64,000 nucleotides of DNA from Alphaproteobacteria bacterium (GCA_016124635.1 WGNJ01000014.1:1-64000); one strand, 5' to 3'; shown: positions 19,665 to 28,404, numbered from the stretch's first letter. Notes: generated by a model not told the origin, from the letters alone. Numbers and translations: made by a program.

Positions 19665-19916
19665 CCGCGTGCACGCATTCCCGGCCGTACGCAATGGTAG
19701 GCGGAGACGGTGAGAAAACGGTTATCCGGCGGTAACGCCGCGGCCTTAACGAACTGCTAACTTGAAAGCCGGCGCCAGGGAACAAGCGCCCGTTAGGCGG
19801 TGAATTTCCTGCGACAACGCCGCCGTCGACCGAAACAGGGGCTGCACGTTAGGTCTTGTGCGGCCGACGCAGGTCGATCGTCGGCGGACGGTTCTTCAAG
19901 GCGGCGACGCGATAAG

Positions 19917-20258
19917 ATGTTTCAGAGGTTGAGCAAGACGATACGACGGCTCCGCCGCGCAAATCCTTTGCTCACCCTTTTGATCGTGCACGCCGCGATC
20001 GGTTTTGTATTGTCGGCGGCCTTCGTCGCCACAATCGTCGTCCTCGACACCGGCCGCCTTGCTCACCTATTCGCCACGAACCTCGGTTGGCCCTTTGCGC
20101 TGGTTCTCTGGTTTTTCATCGGTCTCACATTTGCGAGCGTGTTGATGGGCTCGGCGATTATGAGCCTGAACGGCGACGACCGCACGCGCGGACGTCGGTC
20201 GTTGAGGCGCCCAAGTGCCGGAGAAATGATCGAGAGCCGCGTAACGGTGCGGAAATGA
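19917..20258 (+). CDS. Small two-helix inner-membrane protein, function unknown
   Basis: 113 aa. It has an Arg/Lys-rich start (MFQRLSKTIRRLRRAN), one hydrophobic helix at about 17-42 and a second at about 55-80, ending in a basic tail, so both ends are probably cytoplasmic. I do not recognise a family with certainty. The ATG was chosen because the upstream extension to 19800 is low-complexity basic sequence without a ribosome site. It is divergent from the kinase gene. Confidence 0.6.
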   Translation: MFQRLSKTIRRLRRANPLLTLLIVHAAIGFVLSAAFVATIVVLDTGRLAHLFATNLGWPFALVLWFFIGLTFASVLMGSAIMSLNGDDRTRGRRSLRRPSAGEMIESRVTVRK

Positions 20259-20338
20259 TTCCGCTTCGCCGCATCGAGCCACTGTCGGTTGCTCGAATAT
20301 CGTGATTGGATGTCGCCCCGGACAATAAAGGGCGGCGC

Positions 20339-21178
20339 ATGGCTCAGACGAACGAAATTCGCGAAGAAACGATTCAATCACCCGGCGCCACGATCTATGT
20401 GCGTTCGGCGCGTCCGTCTGCAAAGCCGCGCGCCGTTGTCGTGATCAACCACGGATTCAATTCACACAGCGGACAATATCTTTGGGTCATCAACCAGTTC
20501 GTTGGCCGGGGCTTTGCGGTCTACGCTCACGACATGCGCGGTCGAGGGAAGTCGAGCGGCCCCCGCTTCTACGTCGACAGCGTCGACGAATACGCGCAAG
20601 ACCTTGCAGCGACCGTCAAGCTCGCCAAATCGCGCGAGCCTGGCTTGCCCGTCTTTCTCTTAGGGCATAGCGCCGGCGGCGTGGCATCCTGCATCTACTG
20701 CTTGGGAAGCCAATCGGAACTTGCAGGGTTCATCTGCGAAGATTTCGCCTTCATGGTTCCGGCACCGGACTTTGCTTTGACCGTGATCAAGTGGCTGAGC
20801 GCAATTGCGCCGCGCCTTCCCATATTGAAGCTGAAGAACGAGGACTTCACTCGCGATCCCGAGGCCGTGCGCGCATTGAACAACGATCCCTTGATCGCCA
20901 ACGAAACGCAGCCGGCAAAGACCGTCGCCGCACTCGCGCGCGCCGCCGACCGCTTGAAGAAGGAGTTCCCGCGTATCACGCTGCCGCTCCTGATCCTGCA
21001 TGGCACAGGCGACAAGGCGACCTTGGTCAAGGGGAGCCAGCTGTTCTTGGCCGAGGCCGGCTCCAAAGATAAGACGCTGAAACTCTACGAGGGCCACTAC
21101 CACGACCTGCTCAACGACATCGGCAAGGAAGCCGTCTTCGCCGACATCGCGGCGTGGATTGAAAAGCGCTTAGGGTAG
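20339..21178 (+). CDS. Alpha/beta hydrolase, monoacylglycerol lipase-like
   Basis: 279 aa. The fold signature is VVINHGFNSHSGQY (oxyanion region), DMRGRGKSSG and the nucleophile elbow GHSAGG; LHGTGDKATLVKGS near residue 225 supplies the likely Asp, and EGHYHDLLND the His. This pattern matches lysophospholipase/monoacylglycerol lipases (serine aminopeptidase S33 fold). No signal peptide is seen. The ATG at 20339 is used; a TTG at 20306 would add 11 residues. The exact ester substrate cannot be read from sequence. A DUF1614-type gene begins 12 bp downstream. Confidence 0.9.
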   Translation: MAQTNEIREETIQSPGATIYVRSARPSAKPRAVVVINHGFNSHSGQYLWVINQFVGRGFAVYAHDMRGRGKSSGPRFYVDSVDEYAQDLAATVKLAKSREPGLPVFLLGHSAGGVASCIYCLGSQSELAGFICEDFAFMVPAPDFALTVIKWLSAIAPRLPILKLKNEDFTRDPEAVRALNNDPLIANETQPAKTVAALARAADRLKKEFPRITLPLLILHGTGDKATLVKGSQLFLAEAGSKDKTLKLYEGHYHDLLNDIGKEAVFADIAAWIEKRLG

Positions 21179-21190
21179 AGGAGGGGAGCG

Positions 21191-21868
21191 ATGCGACAGC
21201 TCACGCCGATTGGAATACTGCTCTCACTCGTGCTGCTGATCCTATTTCCTCTGATTTTTGGCCAGCTAATGGTCGCCGCTCTGACGAAGCTGCATTTGAC
21301 GCAAGGGACCGCGATCTACCTAGTCTTCGCGATCATCTTTGGCGGGCTCGTCAACATTCCGGTAAAGCGGATCGTGCGCAACGATGTCATGCCCAGCAAT
21401 CCGCTCGCCGTGTACGGCATGTCGGGCGCCGTACCTCAGCTGACGCGCACGCGGCGCGAGACGATCATAGCGGTCAATCTCGGGGGCTGCATCATCCCGA
21501 CCGCGCTCGCGCTCTATGAACTGAGCCACCTGCTGGTGATCGGCGCCCCCGTTCTCTCTGCTCTTGGTATTGTTTGCGCTGTCAACACGCTCGCTTGCTA
21601 CGCTGTAGCCCAGCCGGTGCAGGGGATCGGCATTGTCATGCCCGGATTTGTCTCGCCTCTCACAGCTGCGTTGCTTGCGATGCTGCTGGCGCCGACCGAG
21701 GCGCCGGCCGTGGCGTTCATTGCCGGCGTGGTCGGACCGCTCGTCGGCGCCGACCTCTTTCACCTCAAGGACATCACCAAGAATGCCGTCGGCGTGGCGA
21801 GTATCGGTGGCGCCGGTACGTTCGATGGTATCGTCCTCTCCGGCATCGTCGCCGCGTATCTCGCTTGA
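21191..21868 (+). CDS. DUF1614-type integral membrane protein
   Basis: 225 aa, mostly hydrophobic, with about six to seven membrane segments. GGLVNIPVKRI near residue 50 and the C-terminal GPLVGADLFHLKDI...VASIGGAGTFDGIVLSGIVAAYLA resemble DUF1614 proteins, whose function is not established. It has a GAGGAGGGG ribosome site. It lies in a line of same-strand genes with the lipase-like gene before and the dipeptidase after, spaced 12 and 31 bp, so co-transcription is plausible. Confidence 0.8.
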   Translation: MRQLTPIGILLSLVLLILFPLIFGQLMVAALTKLHLTQGTAIYLVFAIIFGGLVNIPVKRIVRNDVMPSNPLAVYGMSGAVPQLTRTRRETIIAVNLGGCIIPTALALYELSHLLVIGAPVLSALGIVCAVNTLACYAVAQPVQGIGIVMPGFVSPLTAALLAMLLAPTEAPAVAFIAGVVGPLVGADLFHLKDITKNAVGVASIGGAGTFDGIVLSGIVAAYLA

Positions 21869-21899
21869 GACCGTTCGCAGCGAGAGGAGCACACGCGCC

Positions 21900-22688
21900 T
21901 TGAGTAGATCGACGCCGTTTGCCGGTCTCGCGAAATACCGGGCGAAGCCGATTCCGGATCAACGCGCGATGCTGGTGAAGGTGAGAGGATACCGACGACA
22001 CAAGCTCGACCTTGGCGACGTACGGTCCAACGAACCTCTTCTTGATGCGACCGAGCACGGCCTCGCCGGTGTCAATTTCTATGCGTCCGCGCGCAATCCA
22101 CCGTACTACGCGTCGGTGCCGGGTTCGGTCTCTCGAATTCTACTACGTCAAGGCGTCGTCGAGCGGCTCCGGAAAGTCAACCGGCGCCTCAACCCCAGCG
22201 GCGTGGAGCTGTACATCTTTGACGGCTGGCGACCGCGCGCCGTGCAGAAATATTTTCACGACAAATGGATGCCGCGTCAGTTGTTGAAGCGCAATCCGAA
22301 GCTCTCAGCCGATGCCGCGCGTCGGGAGACGGAGCGCTATTGGGCCGCGCCGACGACCGATCCCAGATCGCCCGCACCTCACGCGACCGGCGGGGCTGTC
22401 GACTTGACGCTGCGTTGGAAGGACAGCGGTGAGCATCTTTGGATGGGCTCGATCTTCGACGACGCGAGCGAAATCGCGCGCGCCGACCATTTCGAGCGCA
22501 CCGCGAGGGACAGCTTTGCCTTTTCACATGAAGAAGCGCGGGCCAATCGTCGATTATTGCATTGGCTGATGGTGGGCGAGGGCTTCGCCGCCAATCCGGG
22601 CGAGTGGTGGCACTTCAGCTACGGCGAGTTGATGTGGGCCAAACTGACGGACGCGCCGCACGCTTTCTACGGTCTTGCCGAGCCTTGA
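21900..22688 (+). CDS. D-alanyl-D-alanine dipeptidase, VanX/DdpX-like (peptidase M15D)
   Basis: About 262 aa. It would hydrolyse D-Ala-D-Ala, either in peptidoglycan precursor turnover or for use as nutrient. Zinc-ligand motifs of M15D are present: PHATGGAVDLT (His, Asp) and GEWWHFSYGE (Glu, His); IFDGWRPRAVQKYF matches the DGYRP block. The frame is open far upstream, but that part is a shadow of the previous gene. I chose TTG at 21900 with GAGAGGAG 10 bp upstream; ATG at 21969 is the alternative and would clip the N-terminus by 23 residues. No vanHA-like genes are nearby, so a resistance role is not indicated. Confidence 0.87.
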   Translation: MSRSTPFAGLAKYRAKPIPDQRAMLVKVRGYRRHKLDLGDVRSNEPLLDATEHGLAGVNFYASARNPPYYASVPGSVSRILLRQGVVERLRKVNRRLNPSGVELYIFDGWRPRAVQKYFHDKWMPRQLLKRNPKLSADAARRETERYWAAPTTDPRSPAPHATGGAVDLTLRWKDSGEHLWMGSIFDDASEIARADHFERTARDSFAFSHEEARANRRLLHWLMVGEGFAANPGEWWHFSYGELMWAKLTDAPHAFYGLAEP

Positions 22689-22916
22689 ATGCAGCGCACG
22701 TGCGAACGGACGGAGTAGGCAGCTGAGCCGGCTCGGGCTGATTCCTAGCAACACCAGCTTGCCGCAACAACATGCACCAACACCCGGTCGTTATGGTTCA
22801 TTTCTGACGGATTTTGTGGGGATGCGCACAGCTCTCGGCCTCTATTTCGGCCCTTGTTGACTTGGCGGTCGCGGCGCTTCAATAGGAACCGAGATTTCAC
22901 TGGAGGGAACGCGCGT

Positions 22917-23177
22917 ATGGCCGGCCTGGAAAGCGACGTCATCGAGATTATCGCCAAGCAGGTCAATCGTGACCCGGCGACGGTAAAGCGCGACGATCGC
23001 CTGGCCGATCTCGATATTCAGTCGCTCGACGTCGCCGAGATTATTTTCGCGATCGAGGAAAAGTTCGACATCGAAGTCCCCTACAATGCCAATGACACGA
23101 GCGCGGCCGGCATTAATTTCGATACGGTCGGCGACGTTGCTGACGGCATAGCCAAGTTGGTGGCGAAAAAGAAATAG
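22917..23177 (+). CDS. Acyl carrier protein
   Basis: 86 aa, acidic, all-helical ACP sequence. The phosphopantetheine site is Ser36 in DIQSLDVAE; the usual Asp before Ser is Gln here. EIIFAIEEKFDIEVP is the typical helix II/III region. The ATG follows TGGAGGGA; the frame is open upstream only by chance. A ketosynthase starts 2 bp after the stop, so this is probably a dedicated carrier for a special acyl chain and not the housekeeping AcpP, which usually has DSLD. Confidence 0.92.
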   Translation: MAGLESDVIEIIAKQVNRDPATVKRDDRLADLDIQSLDVAEIIFAIEEKFDIEVPYNANDTSAAGINFDTVGDVADGIAKLVAKKK

Positions 23178-23179
23178 AG

Positions 23180-24388
23180 ATGAACAGAGTCGTCATCACG
23201 GGGCTCGGCGTCGTGACGCCGTTGGGCAACAGCGCCTCGGAACTCTCGGCGGCGCTTAAGGCGGGCCGTTCTGCCATTGGTCCGGTCACGCAGATTGCCA
23301 ACCCTGATCTCGGCCCCAAGGTCGGTGCCGAGGTCAGGGGATTCGACCCGCTCGCTCACTTTCCGGAAAACAAACTGTCGCTGCTCGATCGTAGTTCGCA
23401 GATGGCGTTGGTCGCGGCGCGCGACGCCGTGAAACAAAGCGGGCTCGACTTCAAGAGCAACGGTCTCGGCCTGCGTTCCGCTTGCATCATCGGCACGGGC
23501 GTCGGCGGCATGACGACGCTCGACGACAATTTTCAGAACCTCTACGGGAAGGGCGCGAGGCGGGTTCATCCATTCACCATCCCGAAGATGATGATCAATG
23601 CACCGGGCGCGCACATCACGATGGAGCATGGCATTCAAGGCCCGTCCTTCACGGTGGCGAGCGCCTGCGCATCGGCGAACCACGCGATGGGCGTCGCATT
23701 CCAAATGCTGCGCTCGGGTGCGATTCAAGCTGCGGTCACCGGCGGCGCCGAGTGTGTCTTCACCTACGGCACGCTCAAGGGTTGGGAGGCACTGCGCGTC
23801 ATGGCGCCCGACACGTGCCGCCCGTTCTCCAAGGATCGCCGCGGAATGGTGCTCGGCGAGGGCGCCGCGATGTTCGTGCTCGAGGAGCGCGGTGCCGCAC
23901 AAGCGCGGGGCGCGGAGATTTTGGGCGAGATCATCGGCTTCGGCATGTCGTCCGACGCGAGCGACATCGTTCTGCCGTCGGCCGAGGGAGCGGCCCGCGC
24001 GATCGCCAGCTGCCTTGAGGATGCGCGCATCCGGCCGGACGCCGTCCAATATGTGAATGCGCACGGGACTGGAACAGCGGCGAACGACAGCACTGAGACC
24101 AAGGCGCTGCATACCGTATTCGGCGAACACGCAAAGAAGCTGATGGTGTCGTCCACGAAGTCGATGCACGGCCATGCGCTCGGCGGCGCCGCTGCTATCG
24201 AACTTGCGGCGACCATTGCAGCGCTACGCGATGGCTTTGTTCCGCCAACGGCGAATTACAACGAGCCGGATCCGCAGTGCGATCTCGATTACGTGCCCAA
24301 CGAGGCGCGTGACGCAAAGGCCGAGGTGGCCATCTCGAATTCGTTTGCCTTCGGTGGGCACAACGCGGTGATCGCGGTTCGCCGCTGA
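23180..24388 (+). CDS. Beta-ketoacyl-ACP synthase, FabF/NodE type
   Basis: 402 aa, standard KAS II length. It performs decarboxylating condensation of an acyl chain with malonyl-ACP. The Cys-His-His triad is visible: ASACASANHA, VNAHGTGT and KSMHGHALGG; a C-terminal SNSFAFGGHN follows. The partner ACP gene ends 2 bp upstream. An ACP plus KAS pair without other fab genes recalls NodF-NodE or lipid-A chain pairs, but the product is unknown. It converges on the next gene with 1 bp between stops. Confidence 0.93.
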   Translation: MNRVVITGLGVVTPLGNSASELSAALKAGRSAIGPVTQIANPDLGPKVGAEVRGFDPLAHFPENKLSLLDRSSQMALVAARDAVKQSGLDFKSNGLGLRSACIIGTGVGGMTTLDDNFQNLYGKGARRVHPFTIPKMMINAPGAHITMEHGIQGPSFTVASACASANHAMGVAFQMLRSGAIQAAVTGGAECVFTYGTLKGWEALRVMAPDTCRPFSKDRRGMVLGEGAAMFVLEERGAAQARGAEILGEIIGFGMSSDASDIVLPSAEGAARAIASCLEDARIRPDAVQYVNAHGTGTAANDSTETKALHTVFGEHAKKLMVSSTKSMHGHALGGAAAIELAATIAALRDGFVPPTANYNEPDPQCDLDYVPNEARDAKAEVAISNSFAFGGHNAVIAVRR

Positions 24389-24389
24389 T

Positions 24390-25010
24390 CTACTCAGCCG
24401 CGCTCCGGTGCTCGATACCGCCGGAGTGTTTGACCGGCCAATCTTCGCCCGCGGCCACCCTTGCCGCCTCGAGCGTCTCACAACCATCCTGGCGCTCGAA
24501 ACGGCCGCAAAGCACGTTCCAATCGAGGAGCGCCTTGACTTCGCCCGCGGTGAGCGACGGCTGCCGTTGTAGCGCCTCGAAGATTTGCAAGAGTGCCGTG
24601 CGCATCACGGGCTGACTCAGCGTCTCTTCAGCGTCGGCCGCGTGCCAACGGATATTGAACGTCTCACCGGCCTCTACGTCGTCGTCCTCGATGTCGAAAT
24701 AGGGGAGCAGGCCCGCGCCGGCAAAGCGCGGCTGTGGTGAGCTCGCGCACAGAGCCTTCAGCGCGACGTCGCCCGCGACGTAGATCTTCAGATCCATCCA
24801 AAGATCAGTTGTCGCCGCCAAGTCTCCGGACTCGAGCCACCCGTCGACGACGGAGCGCGCGTAGTGCCGCAACAAGCTTGCATCCACGACGGAAGGCAGA
24901 CGGTCATAGCGCCAGGCCATGACGGTGTAGCCGGCGATGCGAGCCGCGCATTCCCGTGACATTTGACGCAACGGTGTGACGGACGCGAGGGAAAGGTGTT
25001 CTGCGTTCAC
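24390..25010 (-). CDS. Hypothetical protein, unrecognised
   Basis: 206 aa, soluble, acidic overall, with no signal peptide or membrane segment. I do not recognise a family. GTG start with AGGAG six bases upstream supports translation. The middle has an acidic run (FDIEDDDVEAGE) and there are several Trp residues (WRYDR, DLWMDLK, NIRWHAAD, LLDWNV). It converges on the ketosynthase gene and lies downstream of an intergenic region that carries a DnaA box. Confidence 0.65.
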   Translation of the reverse strand: MNAEHLSLASVTPLRQMSRECAARIAGYTVMAWRYDRLPSVVDASLLRHYARSVVDGWLESGDLAATTDLWMDLKIYVAGDVALKALCASSPQPRFAGAGLLPYFDIEDDDVEAGETFNIRWHAADAEETLSQPVMRTALLQIFEALQRQPSLTAGEVKALLDWNVLCGRFERQDGCETLEAARVAAGEDWPVKHSGGIEHRSAAE

Positions 25011-25145
25011 GATCGCTCCTATCGAGGCTCAACGAAACGCGAGGCGGTCACGCTACTCGTCCCGCTACCGATCGGGGACCACACCTCAATGGCGCTCATC
25101 GAACGATGAAAGGCAGCGGAACTCAAATCAAAATTGTGGAAGATT

Positions 25146-25154
25146 TTATCCACA
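25146..25154 (+). promoter_or_regulatory. DnaA box (TTATCCACA)
   Basis: Exact match to the strong DnaA-binding 9-mer, in the 239-bp gap between the hypothetical gene and the 2OG oxygenase. TGTGGA at 25135-25140 makes a short inverted repeat with its TCCACA. A single perfect box with no AT-rich unwinding region nearby does not make an origin. Confidence 0.55.
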
Positions 25155-25249
25155 GAGGGGTTAGTCACAGAAACCGTGACGTGTGCGGCCGTGCAACGCG
25201 ATTGTGGTGAATCTGACCCGGTACGCGTTTCGCCTTACCTGTCAGAGAC

Positions 25250-26251
25250 TTAATCCCGGCCGGGCAGCACGTCGCGCTTGAGGTCGGGAAAGACCCTGGC
25301 GATCTTGGCCATCAGGTAGTCGCCATACGTTCCCTCGAACGCATGAACGTTCGCCCGATCCCAACGCTCGCTGCTGTCATCGGCTGCCGACGCCGCACGC
25401 TGCGGTAGCGGCACGATGCGCGCGGAGAAATCCGGATCGAAGAACAGAGGAAAGGACAACCGCCCGTTGCCGCCGACGTTGCGCACGCGATGCGGCGTCG
25501 ACCGATAGAAGCCGCCCGTCAACCGATCGAGCATGTCGCCGATGTTGCAGACGAGCGTGCCTGGGATCGGAGGCGCGTCTATCCAACCCGACTTCGACTT
25601 CACTTGAAGCCCGCCGAGATTGTCCTGAGCCAACAATGTGAGCAGGCCATAGTCCGTGTGCTCGCCGACGCCCCATTCGTTGTTCTCGCGCACCTGTCCC
25701 GGATAGTGAAACACGCGAAAGAGTAGGGTGGGGTGGGACGTGTAATGTTTCGCAAAATAATCCGCCTCGAGATCGAGACTCTCGGCGATCCCTTCCATCA
25801 GCGCGTGTCCAGAGCGCGTCGCGGCCGACATGAATTCGAGCACGGCACCTCGTAGGTCGGGGACTTCCGCCGGAAACAGGTTTCCACCGTGAAGCGGTAA
25901 TCCCGCGCGAACACGCGCATCTTCGCTGCCCAGTTCTTCGCCGAAATAGATGCCTTCCTTGAGGTCGGGCTTGCCGGACGTGAGTTCGCCGCGCAGTGGA
26001 AAATATCCCCGCCAGGCGCTGCCGCCTTTGGCCATCGCAATCTTCATCTTTGTCGCTTCGGGCAACGCGAAGAAGCGGCGACTTGCGGCATAAAGGCGGT
26101 CGATCAATTCAGGCGCGATCGCATGGCCTTTCGCATAAAAGAAGCCCGTATCACGGCAGGCTGATCCGATTTGGTCGACGGCTTCTTTACGCCGAGCGTG
26201 CTTTCCGCCGGCAAAAAGAGAGCTGATATCGACAACGGGAAGGTTGCTCAT
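25250..26251 (-). CDS. 2-oxoglutarate/Fe(II)-dependent oxygenase, isopenicillin N synthase family
   Basis: 333 aa. N-terminal [12 protein letters not shown] is the DIOX_N signature; the iron triad is His and Asp in GEHTDYG and His in STPHRV, and [11 protein letters not shown] supplies the 2-oxoglutarate Arg-x-Ser. Members oxidise small molecules (flavonoid, penicillin or ethylene-forming types), so the substrate is open. The ATG at 26251 was chosen over a 32-residue extension with no homology. It lies 70 bp behind a small membrane protein gene on the same strand. Confidence 0.9.
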   Translation of the reverse strand: MSNLPVVDISSLFAGGKHARRKEAVDQIGSACRDTGFFYAKGHAIAPELIDRLYAASRRFFALPEATKMKIAMAKGGSAWRGYFPLRGELTSGKPDLKEGIYFGEELGSEDARVRAGLPLHGGNLFPAEVPDLRGAVLEFMSAATRSGHALMEGIAESLDLEADYFAKHYTSHPTLLFRVFHYPGQVRENNEWGVGEHTDYGLLTLLAQDNLGGLQVKSKSGWIDAPPIPGTLVCNIGDMLDRLTGGFYRSTPHRVRNVGGNGRLSFPLFFDPDFSARIVPLPQRAASAADDSSERWDRANVHAFEGTYGDYLMAKIARVFPDLKRDVLPGRD

Positions 26252-26321
26252 GAGCGCAAACCTAACCCGGCTTCGCGCACAGACGGAAGATGTCGCCCAA
26301 AATCGCTGGGAGGCAGCGGTC

Positions 26322-26504
26322 TTAGTGAATTCGTTTGCGCAACTCACCGACCAGCAGGGTCAAGGCCCCGCCGGCGAGCAAAATCAGGCCGGTTTGGATG
26401 GCCAGCGACAACGCTGGTACCGCGGGCATTCCAAGCATCATGGTCAGGAACACGATCGAAAGCACGACCGAACCGGTGAATCCCGAGTACGCCAGCCACA
26501 CCAT
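26322..26504 (-). CDS. Small two-helix membrane protein
   Basis: 60 aa: two hydrophobic helices (about 1-28 and 32-54) joined by a short turn with Pro, and a basic tail (ELRKRIH). A GGGGGT ribosome site precedes the ATG. I do not recognise the family. A near-match to the EcfG promoter lies just upstream on the same strand (26537-26561), so it may be a stress-induced membrane peptide. Confidence 0.6.
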   Translation of the reverse strand: MVWLAYSGFTGSVVLSIVFLTMMLGMPAVPALSLAIQTGLILLAGGALTLLVGELRKRIH

Positions 26505-26536
26505 TTCAGACCCCCACTGTTGGACGTCGAGTATGA

Positions 26537-26561
26537 AACGCTGTGGTTGCCGAAAGGTTCA
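26537..26561 (-). promoter_or_regulatory. Near-consensus EcfG-type promoter for the small membrane protein
   Basis: On the minus strand this reads TGAAC-N16-CGTT, one base away from GGAAC-N16-CGTT. The -10 lies about 33 bp before the ATG. Weaker than the four perfect sites nearby. Confidence 0.35.
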
Positions 26562-26753
26562 GCCCGCTTGTTCCGCATGCCGCTTGTGCTCGAAATCGAG
26601 CGTCATGCGGGCGAGCGCAAGTGACTGCAAAAATACACTGCGTCCCTTTCGCAAATTACGGCTAAGGTTTTGCTAATGAGCATCTGGCGATCGGCCTGGC
26701 GCCTGGCTTTTGCGTGCGCTGAATCGTACTCGCGGCAGAACGGAGTCGGCAAC

Positions 26754-28064
26754 ATGCGCCTCGTTCCATTCTTGGGTTTGCTCTTGTTCGTTGGTGCGGC
26801 GATCGCCGCTGACGACGTGCGCACCGGGAGCATGGCATTTGGAGACTGGCGTACTGACGCGCCGGGTGTACGTCGCCGTATCACCGTTCAGGACATGCCG
26901 CAGCCCGACGCAGACTACAGCGCGCACAACAGCGCCAACGTCGTGGCGCGACCGGCGGACGCAGCACCCAAGGTGCCACCCGGATTCAAGGTTGAGCTGT
27001 TCGCCGATGGTCTGCGGCGGCCGCGTACCATTCGGGTCGCGCCGAACGGTGACGTGTTTGTGGCGGAGAGCGGCGGCGGCCGCATCCTTGTCTTCAAGGG
27101 CGGCACGCGCGAGATGTCCGTCTTCGCGCAAGGTCTACAGCGGCCCTACGGCATTGCATTTTACCCGGCCGGCGCTGCCCCACGGTACGTCTATGTCGGT
27201 GAATCGAACCGCGTGGTGCGCTACCCGTACCAGTCGGGCGATCTGAAGGCGCGCGGTCCTTCTCAGCCGATTATCTCCGGCATCCCGCCAAGCGGTCACT
27301 GGACACGCGATGTCGTCGCGACAACCGACGGCCGCCTGTTCGTTGCCGTCGGCTCCAGCTCCAATTTCGCAGCCGGCATATCGGCGAACCCGCCGGAGGG
27401 GATTAGAGGGTATGAAGCCGCGCACGGCCTAGGGGCCGCGTGGGGCGACGAAGAGGATAGGGCGGTGGTCCGGGTCTTCGACGCGGAGGGCGAGCAGATC
27501 AAGAATTATGCGACGGGCCTGCGCAATTGCTCAGGCCTCGCGGTGCAGCCCGGGACGAACGACGTCTGGTGCGCCGTGAACGAGCGCGATCAGCTCGGCG
27601 ACAACGTGCCGACGGAATATGCAACGCATTTGAAACAAGGAGCATTCTACGGCTGGCCTTGGTACTACATCGGCGACCACGAAGAGCCGCGCTTGGCGGG
27701 CCGCCGTCCCGACCTGAGAGGGCACGTAACGCTTCCGGATGTTCTTCTCCAAGCGCACACAGCACCGCTCGGCATAACATTCTACGAGGGCAATCAGTAT
27801 CCATCCGAATATAGGGGCAGCCTCTTTGTCGCCATGCACGGCTCTTGGAACCGCACGCATCGCAGCGGCTACAAGGTCGTTCGGCTGCCGATGCAGAACG
27901 GGAAGCCGACCGGAATCCAGGAAGACTTCATGACCGGCTTTGTGCTCAACGACCGCGATGTTTGGGGACGGCCGGTCGGTGTCGGCGTCGCACGCGACGG
28001 GTCGCTGTTGGTCAGCGAAGACGGCAACGGAACGATCTGGCGCGTGGTCTGGAGCGGCCGCTAA
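26754..28064 (+). CDS. Secreted sorbosone dehydrogenase-like (PQQ-dependent sugar dehydrogenase fold)
   Basis: 436 aa. A clear signal peptide (MRLVPFLGLLLFVGAAIA) sends it to the periplasm. PPGFKVELFADGLRRPRTIRVAPNGDVFVAESGGGRI and repeated blade motifs (GLAVQPGTNDVWCAVNERD, LFVAMHGSWNRTHRSGYKV) fit six-bladed propeller GDH/L-sorbosone dehydrogenases that use PQQ. Cofactor and substrate are inferred from the family. No PQQ synthesis gene is in the window. A 14-bp inverted repeat follows the gene. Confidence 0.87.
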   Translation: MRLVPFLGLLLFVGAAIAADDVRTGSMAFGDWRTDAPGVRRRITVQDMPQPDADYSAHNSANVVARPADAAPKVPPGFKVELFADGLRRPRTIRVAPNGDVFVAESGGGRILVFKGGTREMSVFAQGLQRPYGIAFYPAGAAPRYVYVGESNRVVRYPYQSGDLKARGPSQPIISGIPPSGHWTRDVVATTDGRLFVAVGSSSNFAAGISANPPEGIRGYEAAHGLGAAWGDEEDRAVVRVFDAEGEQIKNYATGLRNCSGLAVQPGTNDVWCAVNERDQLGDNVPTEYATHLKQGAFYGWPWYYIGDHEEPRLAGRRPDLRGHVTLPDVLLQAHTAPLGITFYEGNQYPSEYRGSLFVAMHGSWNRTHRSGYKVVRLPMQNGKPTGIQEDFMTGFVLNDRDVWGRPVGVGVARDGSLLVSEDGNGTIWRVVWSGR

Positions 28065-28110
28065 CGAGTCGAGCGGAAACGTTGCGCCACCTTCTGCGTT
28101 TTGAAGGGCG

Positions 28111-28180
28111 GCGGGCTTTCAGTTTTCGAATCCGAGTTTGCGTCCCGAGTTCCCCCGACGGAGTCGAACTGAAAGCCCGC
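28111..28180. repeat. Perfect 14-bp inverted repeat with 42-nt loop
   Basis: GCGGGCTTTCAGTT at 28111-28124 is the exact reverse complement of 28167-28180. It lies 46 bp after the dehydrogenase stop with no T-run on either side. The loop can also form AGTTC/GAACT with an inner GAC/GTC stem, so two structures compete. Confidence 0.7.
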
Positions 28181-28309
28181 ACTTCGCCACCGCGTTTCGA
28201 GTCTGTCACGACCGGTCGGCCCAAACTCCCGCTCAAGCCTCAGATGTTCAAAGGCAAGACAAACGCGACGCGGACTGTTTGTCGCGTGTTCCCCAGCGGA
28301 GTGCAGGTA

Positions 28310-28334
28310 GGAACTGGCTCGCTCGTTTCGCGTT
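28310..28334 (+). promoter_or_regulatory. EcfG (general stress sigma) promoter
   Basis: GGAAC (28310-28314), 16-nt spacer, CGTT (28331-28334): exact consensus for alphaproteobacterial EcfG. It lies 70 bp before the PRC-barrel gene. Confidence 0.75.
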
Positions 28335-28404
28335 TTCCAACCACGCGCAAGGACCCCGGCATAATGCCGGCAGTGTCGAGGCGCGGGAGAGAGAAGGGAT
28401 TACA

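Larger units (their letters stand above)
28065..28404. other. Intergenic region with an inverted repeat and an EcfG promoter
   Basis: 340 bp without a supportable gene. It holds the perfect 14-bp inverted repeat at 28111-28124/28167-28180, an imperfect repeat of GTTCCCCxxCGGAGT (28150-28164 and 28289-28302), and the promoter of the next gene at 28310-28334. Confidence 0.6.

Noticed and set aside
21900-22688. Vancomycin-resistance gene vanX
   Set aside because: The motifs are VanX-like, but no vanH, vanA or regulator is near; a housekeeping dipeptidase is more likely.
22857-22885. Sigma-70 promoter for the ACP gene
   Set aside because: TTGACT is present, but the best -10 (TTCAAT) is only 15 bp away and other spacings score poorly.
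25115-25249. Replication origin around the DnaA box
   Set aside because: Only one perfect box, no box cluster, no AT-rich unwinding segment and no usual origin-neighbour genes.
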